From Stieleria varia (GTDB lineage: Bacteria > Planctomycetota > Planctomycetia > Pirellulales > Pirellulaceae): a stretch of 64,000 bases of DNA. Positions 36,016 through 46,301 of the stretch are shown here, piece after piece; position 1 is the first letter of the stretch; the number at the start of each line of letters is the position of its first letter. The translations under genes were made by a program, and so were the position numbers. The notes beneath the pieces were generated by a model, which had not been told where the DNA came from, did no database searches, and saw nothing but the letters and a program-made list of their open reading frames with translations. The DNA lies in the NCBI RefSeq assembly GCF_038443385.1, contig NZ_CP151726.1, forward strand, positions 5,952,001 through 6,016,000. Reading direction: 5' to 3'.

Positions 36016-36072
36016 GTCAGCCTGGAAAGGCTGACGTACGAGTTCGGGGTAAGTCAGCCTGGAAAGGCTGAC
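36016..36072. repeat. Two GTCAGCC...GGCTGAC palindromes
   Basis: Copies at 36016-36035 and 36053-36072, both GTCAGCCTGGAAAGGCTGAC, in the same orientation and joined by a short CGTACGAGTTC linker. They are the same family as the four at 7166-7286. They lie just outside the 3' end of pgk (36079). Confidence 0.9.
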
Positions 36073-36078
36073 GTACGG

Positions 36079-37275
36079 TTAGGCTTCGTCGAGCAGGTCG
36101 ACGGCGGCAAAGGCTTGGCCTTCCAACATCGCCAAGCTTGCTCCGCCGCCAGTGCTGACATGGCTGACTTGGTCGGCAAATCCGAGTTGGTCAACGGCGG
36201 CGGCGCTGTCACCACCACCGATGATGCTGATCGAATCGCTGTCCGCGACGGCTTGCGCGACCGCCTTGGTGCCTTCGTCCATCGGTGGCTTTTCAAAAAC
36301 GCCCATCGGTCCGTTCCAGACAATCGTCTTGGCGCTCTTGATCACTTCGGCATAGGTCTTGGCGGTTTCGGGACCGATGTCGAATCCTTCCCAACCGTCT
36401 GGGATTTCACCCGCGGTGACGATTTGTTTGTTGCACCCGGGAATGTCTTTGAAATTGTCGCCACAGTGGGTGTCCGATGGTAGGTGCAGTTTATCACCGC
36501 CCGCTTCGATCAATTCTTTTGCCAAGTCCACCTTGTCTTCCTCGACCAAACTGCCGCCGACCTTGCCGCCCTTGGCGAGAGAGAAGGTGTAGGCCATGGC
36601 GCCACCGATCAAAACAGCGTCGCAGATTCCCAACAAGTTCTTGATCACGTTGATTTTGTCGCTGACCTTTGCTCCGCCCAGGATGGCGACGAAGGGGCGT
36701 TGCGGATTGCTGATCGCGTCGCTGAGGTACTGGATTTCCTTGGAAACAAGATGTCCGACGACGCGTGGTTTGCCTGCCATGGCTTTGGGGACGGCGACCA
36801 TGGAGGCATCTTTCCGATGGCAGGTTCCGAATGCATCGTTGCAGTAAACGTCGGCCATTGCGGCCAGTTTGCCAGCAAATTCGGCATCGCCTTTCTTTTC
36901 ACCCGGATTGAATCGCAGATTTTCCAGCACCAAGACGTCGCCGTCGGACAACGCTGCGGCCTTGGCGGTTGCGTCGGGGCCGACCGTATCGGTAGCAAAC
37001 TGAACGTCTTTGTCCAAAAGCTCGCCGAGTCGCTTTGCCGTCGGAGCCATGCTGAATTCTTTCACGTCGCTGGGTTCGCCGGTCGGACGCCCCAGGTGGC
37101 TCATCAGGATCACGCGGCCGCCGCGGTCCAGAACACTTTGGATGCTGGGCAGTGCCATGCGAATTCGGCGGTCGTCGGTGATTTGCTGGTTTTCGTCGAG
37201 CGGGACATTGAAATCGACTCGCATCAAGACGGTTTTGTTGGCGACGTCGGTTTGGTCGATGGTTTTCTTGGCCAT
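36079..37275 (-). CDS. pgk: Phosphoglycerate kinase
   Basis: A 398-residue enzyme of normal length. Signatures: [15 protein letters not shown] (substrate loop), [45 protein letters not shown] (NDAFG), [39 protein letters not shown] and [13 protein letters not shown]. It transfers phosphate between 1,3-bisphosphoglycerate and ADP in glycolysis. No gap or other glycolytic gene is adjacent. The ATG at 37275 lies divergent to a secreted-protein gene. Confidence 0.97.
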   Translation of the reverse strand: MAKKTIDQTDVANKTVLMRVDFNVPLDENQQITDDRRIRMALPSIQSVLDRGGRVILMSHLGRPTGEPSDVKEFSMAPTAKRLGELLDKDVQFATDTVGPDATAKAAALSDGDVLVLENLRFNPGEKKGDAEFAGKLAAMADVYCNDAFGTCHRKDASMVAVPKAMAGKPRVVGHLVSKEIQYLSDAISNPQRPFVAILGGAKVSDKINVIKNLLGICDAVLIGGAMAYTFSLAKGGKVGGSLVEEDKVDLAKELIEAGGDKLHLPSDTHCGDNFKDIPGCNKQIVTAGEIPDGWEGFDIGPETAKTYAEVIKSAKTIVWNGPMGVFEKPPMDEGTKAVAQAVADSDSISIIGGGDSAAAVDQLGFADQVSHVSTGGGASLAMLEGQAFAAVDLLDEA

Positions 37276-37546
37276 TATTTTGCTTTCGTGAACGGATATG
37301 TTTCGGGTCGATGTTTGGCCGCGATTATCGACATCAGGGGCCGGGTGTCGAGTCCCGAAGAAAATCCGGCATTCTGGGGCCGCCTTGGAATTTTCTCTGC
37401 AGTCGGCTCAGTCGGTACCAGCGTCAGTTTTTGACTCAACTCCGTGGCAGAGGATCGCCGAACTCAATGGGGTCTGAGAATCGCAGTCGTGTTCGTCACA
37501 CCGCGATTCGGGCAGCGGTGAATCAAATGCCGACAGGGGGGAATCT

Positions 37547-38455
37547 GTGGCGCTGGAACCTGCAAAATCATTTGCTCTCGGTCTATTGGCCGTGGCGATG
37601 CTGATGGTCCAGACCGGCCCAGGCATCGCCGCGGAACCGATCGCAGACAGCTCCAGTGGACCTTGGTCGGTTTTCGGAGGCAAAGCGTCCCGCCAGCGTA
37701 GCGAATTGATCGAAGTGTTGCCGCTGGGACGTTTGACGCCATCGGCCCGCGACCAGATCACTCGGATCACGGACTCACCGACCCTCTATCGCCGATTGCC
37801 CAAACAAGCCATTGCGGCAGATCGCGATCTGTTTTTGTACATGACTCGAAATCCCGAGATCATTGTCGGTATGTGGGAGCTGATGGGGATCACCCAAGTG
37901 CAGACGCAGCGTGTGGGACCCTATCAACTGGACGCCGAAGACGGCGCGGGGACCAAGTGCCGCATCGATTTGCTCTACGGCGATCAGAACTTGCACATCT
38001 ACTATGCCGACGGCAGTTACGACGGACGCTACGTCAGCAAGCCCATTCAAGGGCAAGGCATTTTTGTGCTTCGTAGCGAGTACGCCGAAGCAGCCGATGG
38101 CAGCACGACCGTGATGGGGACCCTGGACTGCTTTGTCAAGTTCGACAGTCTGGGCGCGGATCTGGTGGCGCGAACCATGAGTGGTCTGATCGGCAGATCG
38201 GCGGATCACAATTTTAATGAAACGGCCAAGTTCATCAGTCAAGTCTCTCAGGCCTGCGAAACCAAACCGACGTCGATGCTCGATATGGCTGAACAATTGC
38301 CACAAGTCAGCCAGCCGGTGCAAACACAATTCGCACGACTGATCGTCCAGGCGGCACGCAAAGCCGATGCACGCGCAGCATCGACGATGCCGCCGAAGAT
38401 CTCGTCAACCGAGTCTCGCCAGTCGGTTCACCCCGCGATGACGTCGCAACGCTAA
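37547..38455 (+). CDS. Secreted protein of unknown function
   Basis: A 302-residue protein from GTG 37547, preceded by a G-rich ribosome site (GGGGGG). SFALGLLAVAMLMVQTGPGIAA is a signal peptide. The central part includes PLGRLTPSARDQITRITDSPTLYRRLP, VGMWELMGITQVQTQRVGPY and YYADGSYDGRYVSKPIQGQGIFVLRSEY. The style is that of conserved planctomycete-only proteins, but I cannot name a family. The tandem repeat array starts 55 bp after its stop. Confidence 0.75.
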   Translation: MALEPAKSFALGLLAVAMLMVQTGPGIAAEPIADSSSGPWSVFGGKASRQRSELIEVLPLGRLTPSARDQITRITDSPTLYRRLPKQAIAADRDLFLYMTRNPEIIVGMWELMGITQVQTQRVGPYQLDAEDGAGTKCRIDLLYGDQNLHIYYADGSYDGRYVSKPIQGQGIFVLRSEYAEAADGSTTVMGTLDCFVKFDSLGADLVARTMSGLIGRSADHNFNETAKFISQVSQACETKPTSMLDMAEQLPQVSQPVQTQFARLIVQAARKADARAASTMPPKISSTESRQSVHPAMTSQR

Positions 38456-39803
38456 GCCGGGGCTGTTCAACAGTTTGGGCTTGTGTCTTTTCGGGTTTGC
38501 GCAAGTTATGTCCCTACTGCCGGCGCAACTGGTCACCCCAGTGAGCCTCAGGCGCTAGCCGTGAGCCTGAGGCGGATTGTGGTGCCGGCCCACGGCTAGC
38601 GTCTGAGGCTCACTTTGATTGCGATGCATGGAACAAAAACATGGACTGAAAAAACAATGCCAACTCCAAATTTTGAGCAGTCCAGCTAAGTCCCTACTGC
38701 CGGCGCAACTGGTCACCCCAGTGAGCCTCAGGCGCTAGCCGTGGGCCTGAGGCGGATTGTGGTGCCGGCCCACGGCTAGCGCCTGAGGCTCACTTTGATT
38801 GCGATGCATGGAACAAAAACATGGACTGAAAAAAACAATGCCAACTCCAAATTTTGAGCAGCCCAGCTAAGTCCCTACTGCCGGCGCAACTGGTCACCCC
38901 AGTGAGCCTCAGGCGCTAGCCGTGGGCCTGTGGCGGATTGTGGTGCCGGCCCACGGCTAGCGCCTGAGGCTCACTTTGATTGCGATGCATAGAACAAAAA
39001 CATGGACTGAAAAAACAATGTCAACTCCAAATTTTGAACAGTCCAGCTAAGTCCCTACTGCCGGCGCAACTGGTCACCCCAGTGAGCCTCAGGCGCTAGC
39101 CGTGGGCCTGAGGCGGATTGTGGTGCCGGCCCACGGCTAGCGCCTGAGGCTCACTTTGATTGCGATGCATGGAACAAAAACATGGACTGAAAAAACAATG
39201 CCAACTCCAAATTTTGAGCAGTCCAGCTAAGTCCCTACTGCCGGCGCAACTGGTCACCCCAGTGAGCCTCAGGCGCTAGCCGTGGGCCTGAGGCGGATCG
39301 TGGTGCCGGCCCACGGCTAGCGCCTGAGGCTCACTTTGATTGCGATGCATGGAAAAAAACATGGACTGAAAAAACAATGCCAACTCCAAATTTTGAACAG
39401 TCCAGCTAAGTCCCTACTGCCGGCGCAACTGGTCACCCCAGTGAGCCTCAGGCGCTAGCCGTGAGCCTAAGGCGGATTGTGGTGCCGGCCCACGGCTAGC
39501 GCCTGAGGCTCACTTTGATTGCGATGCATGGAAAAAAACATGGACTGAAAAAACAATGCCAACTCCAAATTTTGAGCAGTCCAGCTAAGTCCCTACTGCC
39601 GGCGCAACTGGTCACCCCAGTGAGCCTCAGGCGCTAGCCGTGGGCCTGAGGCGGATTGTGGTGCCGGCCCACGGCTAGCGTCTGAGGCTCACTTTGGATT
39701 GCGATGCATGGAACAAAAACATGGACTGAAAAAACAATGCCAACTCCAAATTTTGAGCAGCCCAGCTAAGTCTAGCCGCCTCGGTTCGGCCCCAAGTGAA
39801 ACA
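38456..39803. other. Intergenic region filled by the repeat array
   Basis: This 1348-bp gap is almost wholly the tandem array. The 55 bases before it (from CTGTTCAACAGTTTGGGC) look like a diverged left end of the element, imperfectly matching the reverse complement of the unit ends. The 33 bases after the array lead into the 3' end of the convergent selO gene. No gene is visible. Confidence 0.8.
38511..39770. repeat. Seven-copy tandem array of ~180-bp hairpin units
   Basis: Units begin (TCCCTACTGC) at 38511, 38691, 38872, 39052, 39232, 39411 and 39590, with periods of 179-181 bp and only a few base differences between copies. Each holds a 28-bp inverted repeat starting AGTGAGCCTCAGGCGCTAGC (for example 38720-38747 and 38767-38794, perfect in unit 2) around a 19-base loop, then a conserved GCGATGCATGGAACAAAAAC spacer. 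It is the same family as the element at 21836-22173, but amplified. No spacer is unique, so this is not a CRISPR array. Short open frames within it are artefacts. Confidence 0.95.
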
Positions 39804-41525
39804 TCACGAGCTGCAGGACAGCATCGAGCATCCGGCGCGATGACGCGCCCACTCGGGGCGTTTTTCGGCAAAGGACTCCCGGCCCGGCTGCTCATCGTAG
39901 GGATTCCTCAACACATCCAGCAACTCTGCGATCAACGAATCGTCGCCTTGCTCGCTGCGATCAATCGCCATCTGCGCCAAGTAGTTTCGCAACACGTACT
40001 TCGGATTGACTCGGTTCATTCGAGTCCGACGCGTGATGTCGTCCACGCCGTCCAGTGCGACCCGCTGGCGGTATCGCGTAATCCATTCGCTCGTCTTCTG
40101 GCGAACTTCGTCCGTCAATTGTTCCGTGCGATAGTACGCTGCGGAAAGTACCTCCAATGCGTCGGCCGTGTCACTTCCATCAACTCGCGCGCCAACAAGC
40201 GACAGTTGCCGAAAGAAAATCGTCATGTCCGTCTCCGCCAGTTGTAGCAATCCCAGCAGGTCTTCGATCAACGGCTCGTCGGTCTCCTTGTCAAAGGATT
40301 CCAAACCGAGTTTCGATGCCATCATGGCATGCCACTGTTGGTTGAACGTTTCCACGTAAGCTCGTAAACCGGCCTGCAACGGCGAAAGATCGTCGCCTAA
40401 GAAAGAAGCCAGTGCACCGGCAAGTTGCGCTAGGTTCCACTGTGCGATCTGCGGCTGATTGCCAAAGCAGTACCGGCGTCCTTGTGCGTCCGTTGTGTTG
40501 GGAGTCCAGTGAGGATCGTAGTCCTCCAGCCATCCGTAGGGTCCGTAGTCGATCGTCAAACCGAGGATCGACATGTTGTCCGTATTCATCACACCGTGAA
40601 CAAATCCGACTCGCATCCAGTGCACAATCATCTCCGCCGTGCTCCGGCAGACTTCGCCAAACCATTCCGCGTAGACTTCGGGTTCGAATCGGTCTCCGCC
40701 GAATGAATCGGTTGGCGAACCAGGCGCAAGTTCAGGGAAGTCGTTGCGGATCGTATAGGCAAGCAGCTTGGTCAGGTTTTCTGTGTCGTCACGTGATGCA
40801 AAGATTTGAAAGTTGCCGAAACGCAAAAACGATGGGGCGACCCGGCACACCACCGCGCCGGGTTCGTATCGCGGATTGCCGTCGTAAAACATGTCACGCA
40901 TCACCGACTCGCCGGTGGCGACCAGGCTCAAGGCACGCGTGGTGGGGACCCCCAAGTGATGCATCGCTTCGCTGCACAGAAACTCCCTGACCGACGAACG
41001 CAGAACGGCCAGGCCATCGGCGGATCGTGAATACGGCGTGGGACCGGCGCCTTTGAGTTGCAACGTTTGACGCCGTCCGTTGACATCGACGACTTCGCAC
41101 ATATTGATGGCCCGACCGTCGCCGAGTTGCCCCGCCCAGTTGCCGAATTGGTGGCCGCCGTAGCACATTGCAAACGGATCCATGGGTTCCAGCACGCGAT
41201 TGCCGCCGAATACATGGGCAAAATCCTCAGATTGCACCAGCTCGCTGCTCATGCCGAGCATTTCGGCGACTTCCCGCGAATGGGCCAGCAATCGCGGCGC
41301 GGAGACCGGTTTGGGGTGGACGCGGGAAAAGCACGCTCCGGTGACTTGGCGGCAGCGATTCTCCGTATTCGGGTCCGCCGGCAAGCTTCGCGAGAACAAG
41401 TTGTCAAAGCGGAGGTCTTGCCAGAGCGGTGATGGTAGTTGGGGCTGAGTCAAAACGTGGGGGGCTCGTGCTGAATGCGGGGTTTGGCTGCGTTGTTTCG
41501 CAGCAGGATTTGGCACAGATGCCAA
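39804..41525 (-). CDS. selO: Protein adenylyltransferase SelO (YdiU family)
   Basis: A 573-residue pseudokinase-fold AMPylase. Recognised segments: LRFDNLFSRSLPAD, FAHVFGGNRVLEPMDPFAMCYGGHQFGNWAGQLGDGRA, TLQLKGAGPTPYSRSADG, REFLCSEAMHHLGVPTTRAL, VMRDMFYDGN, FVHGVMNTDNMSILGLTIDYGPYGW. It transfers AMP from ATP to protein Ser/Thr/Tyr residues. The C-terminal CSMLSCSS keeps the conserved Cys where some eukaryotic SelO proteins have selenocysteine. The start is uncertain: TTG 41525 and GTG 41516 are in frame, and the conserved region begins only near residue 35. Confidence 0.93.
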   Translation of the reverse strand: MASVPNPAAKQRSQTPHSARAPHVLTQPQLPSPLWQDLRFDNLFSRSLPADPNTENRCRQVTGACFSRVHPKPVSAPRLLAHSREVAEMLGMSSELVQSEDFAHVFGGNRVLEPMDPFAMCYGGHQFGNWAGQLGDGRAINMCEVVDVNGRRQTLQLKGAGPTPYSRSADGLAVLRSSVREFLCSEAMHHLGVPTTRALSLVATGESVMRDMFYDGNPRYEPGAVVCRVAPSFLRFGNFQIFASRDDTENLTKLLAYTIRNDFPELAPGSPTDSFGGDRFEPEVYAEWFGEVCRSTAEMIVHWMRVGFVHGVMNTDNMSILGLTIDYGPYGWLEDYDPHWTPNTTDAQGRRYCFGNQPQIAQWNLAQLAGALASFLGDDLSPLQAGLRAYVETFNQQWHAMMASKLGLESFDKETDEPLIEDLLGLLQLAETDMTIFFRQLSLVGARVDGSDTADALEVLSAAYYRTEQLTDEVRQKTSEWITRYRQRVALDGVDDITRRTRMNRVNPKYVLRNYLAQMAIDRSEQGDDSLIAELLDVLRNPYDEQPGRESFAEKRPEWARHRAGCSMLSCSS

Positions 41526-41598
41526 TGTTTTTCATTGTAGCGACTTGCCCAATTCGCTGATCGGGTCGATGCTGAGCATCAGGATGACCATCCTGAGA

Positions 41599-41641
41599 GT
41601 GCATCCGCACGGCCCAATGATTGTGCATCCGCACGGCCCAA
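41599..41641. repeat. 19-bp direct duplication upstream of the U32 gene
   Basis: GTGCATCCGCACGGCCCAA occurs exactly at 41599-41617 and again at 41623-41641, ending 9 bases before the ATG of the U32 gene. It may be a chance slip duplication or an operator. Confidence 0.7.
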
Positions 41642-41650
41642 ATTGAAATC

Positions 41651-44170
41651 ATGAACGCACCAGCCAGACCAACCATCGAATTGCTTGCCCCCGCCGGAGA
41701 CTGGGACTGCGCCCGCGCCGCCGTCGAAAACGGTGCCGACGCGATCTACTTTGGGTTGGATTGCGGATTCAACGCGCGGTATCGCGCGAAAAATTTTGGC
41801 CTCGATGACTTGCCCGATCTGATGCGATTCTTGCGTCAGCGAGGCGTCCGCGGCTACACGACCATGAATACGCTGGTGTTCGATTCGGAGTTGCCACGGT
41901 TTGCGGAAGTCATCGAGCAGGTCGCCGCCGCAGGTGTGGACGCCGTCCTGGTGCAGGACTTGGGAGTCGCCACGTTGGCTCACGAGATTTGCCCGGATCT
42001 GGAGATTCACGCCAGCACGCAGATGAGCATGACCAGCGCCGAAACGATCGCCGTCGCTCGACAGCTTGGGCTCTCCAGAGTCGTGCTTGCGCGAGAACTG
42101 TCGGTCAAAGAGATCACTCAGATTGCCGCCAAGACCGATATGCCGCTGGAGGTGTTCATCCACGGAGCTCTCTGTGTGGCGTACTCCGGTCAATGTTTGA
42201 CCAGCGAGTCGCTGGGCGGTCGAAGCGCGAATCGAGGACAGTGCGCACAAGCCTGCCGACTGCCGTATGACCTGATTTGCGACGGCGAGCCGCGTGATCT
42301 CGGTGATGTGAAGTACCTACTCAGCCCGCAGGACTTGGCCGGATACGCGATGATCCCAGAATTGATCGACGCGGGCGTTGCGTCGATCAAGATCGAAGGG
42401 CGTTTGAAAACGCCTGAATACGTCGCCAACATTTCGCGACATTATCGAGCAGCGATCGACGAAGCCCTGGCGACGCGGATGGTTTCCATGTCCGACGTTG
42501 CTCGTCAAGAAATGGAGCTTTCGTTCTCACGCGGTTTTTCACCCGGTTGGCTTGAGGGCAACGATCACAAACGCTTGGTCCCTGGCAAGCAGTCGGCCAA
42601 ACGGGGCATCCACCTGGGCAAGGTGCGGTCCATTCGCAAAGAGCGAATCCAAGTCGAGTTGTCGGCGCCGATCGCTTTGGGCGACGGGCTGGCGATCCAG
42701 TCTCAACGCGTCGACACGTCCGAACAAGCGTTGCAGGGCGGACGAATCTATTCCCTCAACACCGCTTGGGGAAACAAGCAAAGCAGCGCCGAGGCGGGAG
42801 ACGTCGTTTGGATCGGGTTCGGTGAAGACAGCATTGATTGGGAGTTGATCGACATCGACGCGGACGTTTTCAAGAACGACGATCCCAAACTCAATCGACG
42901 TTTGCGTCAAAGTTTCTCCGGTGCTGATGCCGTTCGACGACAACCGGTCGACGTGACGGTCCAGGCATGCGTAGGCCAACCACTTTCGTTGACCGCAACG
43001 CTGCCCAGCGGCCTGACGGCGACGGCTGTCAGCGAATTGCCCCTGGAGGCCGCGCGTAAACATGCTGCAACGCAGTCGCACCTGCGTGAACAATTGGACC
43101 GATTTGGTGCAACACCCTTTGAACTCGGCTCGGTCACCATGACCATCGATGGCGGCCCGATGGTTCCCGCCAGTGTGTTGAATCAAACACGTCGTGAACT
43201 CGCCGATCGTTTGATGGATATGATCGCCAATCCACAACCACGAGCCATCCACCGCGACGCGGGTGCCGCGATGTTGGCACATCAGGTCGAAACCGATTGC
43301 ACCAATTGCAACCCGCAGCTCGCCGTTTTGTGTCGCAATGAGGAACAGCTCAGAGCCGCTGTTGGTTCCGGCGTCGAGATGGTCTACGTCGACTTTCACG
43401 ATGTCCGCAAGTACGGCGACGCCGTCGCGATTGCCAGATCAAGTGGTGTGCCGATTGCGATTGCAACGGTACGGATGCAAAAGCCGTCGGAGATGGGGCT
43501 GATGCGAGTGCTGTTGCGTCATCAGCCCGAGTGGATCTTGGCTCGAAATCTGGCTGCGATTCAGTTTTTCATCGACGCAGGCGTCGGAGTGATCTCTGAT
43601 TTCTCATTGAACGTCGCCAATCGACTTTCCGCACGCTGGCTCCGCGACCTTGGCGTCCAACGTGTGACCGCATCATACGATTTGAATCGTGACCAGCTAC
43701 AAGCGTTGTGTGACAGCGGGGACGGGCCGTCCACGGAAGTCGTCATTCATCAGCACATGCCGATGTTTCATATGGAGCATTGTGTGTTTTGCAGCGTCTT
43801 GTCGCCGGGAACCAATAAAACCAACTGCGGTCGACCGTGCGACGATCACGTCGTCCAACTGCAAGACCGAGTCGGGGCAGCGCACACGTTGCAAGCCGAC
43901 GTGGCTTGTCGAAACACCCTGTACAACGCCCAACCACAGAGCGGTGCCGAGTTGGTCAGTTCGCTGCAGCAACGCGGCGTTCAGTGGTTCCGCTTGGAAA
44001 TGCTGGATCAGTCGGCCGACGAAGTTCGCCAGACGATTCGCTTGTACCGAGGCTTACTCAGTGGTGAGTCCACGCCGTCGGAGGTTTGGCAACGGCTCAA
44101 CGCTGTCAACCGAGTCGGCGTGACCCGAGGAACGTTGGAATCAGAACGAAATCCGCTGGCGATTTTGTAA
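41651..44170 (+). CDS. U32-family (RlhA-like) iron-sulfur protein, extended
   Basis: An 839-residue protein from ATG 41651. The N-terminal U32 domain opens IELLAPAGDWDCARAAVENGADAIYFGL and has SGQCLTSESLGGRSANRGQCAQACRLPYDL, the Cys set that binds the 4Fe-4S cluster in RlhA/TrhP-type RNA hydroxylases. A central DUF3656-like part follows. The C-terminal part has a second Cys group, HMPMFHMEHCVFCSVL and NKTNCGRPCDDH. E. coli RlhA is about 653 residues, so this is a longer form. It probably hydroxylates an rRNA cytidine or a tRNA uridine. Confidence 0.85.
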   Translation: MNAPARPTIELLAPAGDWDCARAAVENGADAIYFGLDCGFNARYRAKNFGLDDLPDLMRFLRQRGVRGYTTMNTLVFDSELPRFAEVIEQVAAAGVDAVLVQDLGVATLAHEICPDLEIHASTQMSMTSAETIAVARQLGLSRVVLARELSVKEITQIAAKTDMPLEVFIHGALCVAYSGQCLTSESLGGRSANRGQCAQACRLPYDLICDGEPRDLGDVKYLLSPQDLAGYAMIPELIDAGVASIKIEGRLKTPEYVANISRHYRAAIDEALATRMVSMSDVARQEMELSFSRGFSPGWLEGNDHKRLVPGKQSAKRGIHLGKVRSIRKERIQVELSAPIALGDGLAIQSQRVDTSEQALQGGRIYSLNTAWGNKQSSAEAGDVVWIGFGEDSIDWELIDIDADVFKNDDPKLNRRLRQSFSGADAVRRQPVDVTVQACVGQPLSLTATLPSGLTATAVSELPLEAARKHAATQSHLREQLDRFGATPFELGSVTMTIDGGPMVPASVLNQTRRELADRLMDMIANPQPRAIHRDAGAAMLAHQVETDCTNCNPQLAVLCRNEEQLRAAVGSGVEMVYVDFHDVRKYGDAVAIARSSGVPIAIATVRMQKPSEMGLMRVLLRHQPEWILARNLAAIQFFIDAGVGVISDFSLNVANRLSARWLRDLGVQRVTASYDLNRDQLQALCDSGDGPSTEVVIHQHMPMFHMEHCVFCSVLSPGTNKTNCGRPCDDHVVQLQDRVGAAHTLQADVACRNTLYNAQPQSGAELVSSLQQRGVQWFRLEMLDQSADEVRQTIRLYRGLLSGESTPSEVWQRLNAVNRVGVTRGTLESERNPLAIL

Positions 44171-44593
44171 TGTCATTTGTTGTAGCGTCATAAGTGACAG
44201 AACAAGACAGCCCGGGGCATAGCGAAGCGGCGCCCCGGGATGATGAATAGCGTGATTGTCTCACCCTTTCAGGGTGAAATGGGGACTGCTACTGCTTAAC
44301 CCTTAACCCAGGGCGTCGCTTCGCTTTGCCCTGGGCTGTCATGTCCCGGCCCTTTCAGGGCGCAGGCGGAATCGGAGTTTGACTCTGCGGTGCAATCTGG
44401 CTGGTAGTGTTTCCTGCGCCTTCGGCTGCGGGTCAAACGAAAGTGTTGCGAATGCCATGGTAGACAAGAAGTGGCACAGAAGAAAAGCCAAAACATGAAG
44501 TTAGCCTTAGGATTGAACCGCTAACCTCTGTCGGTCTCAAATCGATTAAACTGCTCGCTTTCATTTCTTGAGAGATCTTGCAGGCCCCCGACC
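44171..44593. other. Intergenic region upstream of ribulokinase
   Basis: A 423-bp gap holding the inverted-repeat element above and, from 44341 to 44593, sequence with a GGCGCAGG/CCTGCGCC palindromic pair and no reading frame of note. The promoter of the sugar operon should lie in the last 120 bases, but I see no convincing boxes. Confidence 0.5.
44206..44340. repeat. 35-bp imperfect inverted-repeat element
   Basis: Arms 44206-44240 (GACAGCCCGGGGCATAGCGA...) and 44306-44340 are reverse complements with about six mismatches, 65 bases apart. Inside lies a smaller palindrome TCACCCTTTCAGGGTGA, and a CCTTTCAGGG motif recurs just after. The composition and structure are those of a non-coding mobile palindrome. 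Confidence 0.75.
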
Positions 44594-46222
44594 ATGACTG
44601 CTGATTTGGAACTTCCCGTTGCCCTTGGGTTGGATTTCGGAACCGAGTCCGTGCGTGCTCTGCTGATCGACTCACAGGGACGAGAACTTGGATGCGTCTC
44701 ACGCAACTACGAGCACGGACAGATCACTCAAACGCTGCCAGGGACCGGCCTGACGATACCGCCCGATCACGCGTTTCAATCGCCCAGCGATTGGCTCGAC
44801 GGCGCAGCCGAGGCGACACGACAGGCGATCGCCGATGCTGGGATCGATCCCAGGCGCATCGTCGGCATCGGTGTTGATTTCACCAGTTGCACGATGCTGC
44901 CGACCAAGCGAGACGGAACGCCCTTGTGTCAATTGGATGCGTTTACAGATGTCATGATGGCGTGGCCAAAACTTTGGAAACATCATGGCGCGATCGAGCA
45001 AACGCAGCGTATGAACGCAATCGCGGAGGAACGTGGCGAAGCGTTCATGGATCGCTACGGCGGCACCATCGGATTGGAGTGGTTTTTCCCAAAACTGCTG
45101 GAGACAATCGACAAGTCGCCCGAGGTGTACGATGCGGCAGAGGTTTGGCTGGAAGCCGGTGATTGGTTTGTTTGGCAATTGGTCGGAGGCGAAGCAGAGC
45201 GGTTGCCCAGGTCGACTTGCCAGGCAGGGTACAAGGCGCTGTGGTCGGCCGAGGAAGGTTACGCCAATGACGCGTACTTGTCCGCCGTCGAGCCGCGACT
45301 TGCCGAAGCGGTCCGGCGCAAGATGCCCGGCAGGATGCTTTCGCCGGGAGAGAAAGCTGGTGAGTTGACCGAGAAGATGGCCGAGCGATTCGGTTTGCCA
45401 GCGGGGATCGCTGTCTCCGCCGCAACAATCGATGCACACTCGGCGGTCCCGGGTGTCGGAGCGGCCGAGCCGGGCACCTTGGTAATGGTGATGGGGACCA
45501 GCAGTTGTCACATGCTCAACGCGACGATCGGCAAGCCCGTCAATGGCGTCGCGGGTATCGTCGATGGAGGAATCTTGCCGGGCATGTTCGGTTACGAAAC
45601 GGGACAAGCCGCTGTCGGTGACGCGTTTGCTTGGCTATTGAAACTGCTGAATCTCCAATCGTTTGATGAACTGGGGCGTGCAGCGATCGCTTTACCACCA
45701 GGATCGGAGGGTGTGGTGTGCTTGGATTGGATGAACGGCTGTCGTACTCCGTTGATGGACGGTTCGCTGAAAGGCGTTTTCGCTGGTTTGACTTTGGCGA
45801 CAACGCCAGCTCATCTGTACCGCGCCTTGTTAGAAGCGTCCGCGATGGGTGTTCGGTGGATCGTCGACTTGCTCACCGAAGGCGGCGTGCCGGTGGAGCG
45901 TTTTATCGCGACCGGCGGATTACCGCACCACAATCCTGCCGTCACACAGATTTATGCGGATGTCTTGGGCTGCGAGATCGAAGTGCATCCGTCGGAGCAA
46001 GGTCCCGCTGTGGGGGCCGCCGTGTTGGGAATGTTGGCGGCAGGGTCTGAAAAAAGTGGCTTTGAAAACGTCGTCGATGCCGCCAGTGCCATGGCGGCCG
46101 TTCCGGTAGAGAAAAAGAAAATCGTCAAGCCGCAGCAAGACCACCGTGCCGCATACGACGTGCTGTATGCTCGATACGGTCGTCTGGCCGTCACCTTTTC
46201 AACACCCGATTTGCTAAACTAG
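44594..46222 (+). CDS. araB: Ribulokinase (AraB-type FGGY kinase)
   Basis: A 542-residue carbohydrate kinase. [17 protein letters not shown] is the N-terminal phosphate-binding loop of ribulokinase. [69 protein letters not shown] and the FGGY C-terminal [13 protein letters not shown] follow, all in the order seen in AraB. It phosphorylates L-ribulose (often also other ribuloses) to ribulose-5-phosphate. The partner 79 bp downstream is a fucose/arabinose-isomerase-like protein. No araA or araD is visible. Confidence 0.92.
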   Translation: MTADLELPVALGLDFGTESVRALLIDSQGRELGCVSRNYEHGQITQTLPGTGLTIPPDHAFQSPSDWLDGAAEATRQAIADAGIDPRRIVGIGVDFTSCTMLPTKRDGTPLCQLDAFTDVMMAWPKLWKHHGAIEQTQRMNAIAEERGEAFMDRYGGTIGLEWFFPKLLETIDKSPEVYDAAEVWLEAGDWFVWQLVGGEAERLPRSTCQAGYKALWSAEEGYANDAYLSAVEPRLAEAVRRKMPGRMLSPGEKAGELTEKMAERFGLPAGIAVSAATIDAHSAVPGVGAAEPGTLVMVMGTSSCHMLNATIGKPVNGVAGIVDGGILPGMFGYETGQAAVGDAFAWLLKLLNLQSFDELGRAAIALPPGSEGVVCLDWMNGCRTPLMDGSLKGVFAGLTLATTPAHLYRALLEASAMGVRWIVDLLTEGGVPVERFIATGGLPHHNPAVTQIYADVLGCEIEVHPSEQGPAVGAAVLGMLAAGSEKSGFENVVDAASAMAAVPVEKKKIVKPQQDHRAAYDVLYARYGRLAVTFSTPDLLN

Positions 46223-46301
46223 ACGTTTTGTTAGTGTCCGCTTCGCGGGCTTCTTACTGCAGGCTCCTCAACGCCATCCCCATCCCACCATCACTGCTCG
46301 A

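Noticed and set aside
38511-39770. CRISPR array
   Set aside because: Units are about 180 bp and nearly identical throughout; there are no short repeats with unique spacers and no cas genes.
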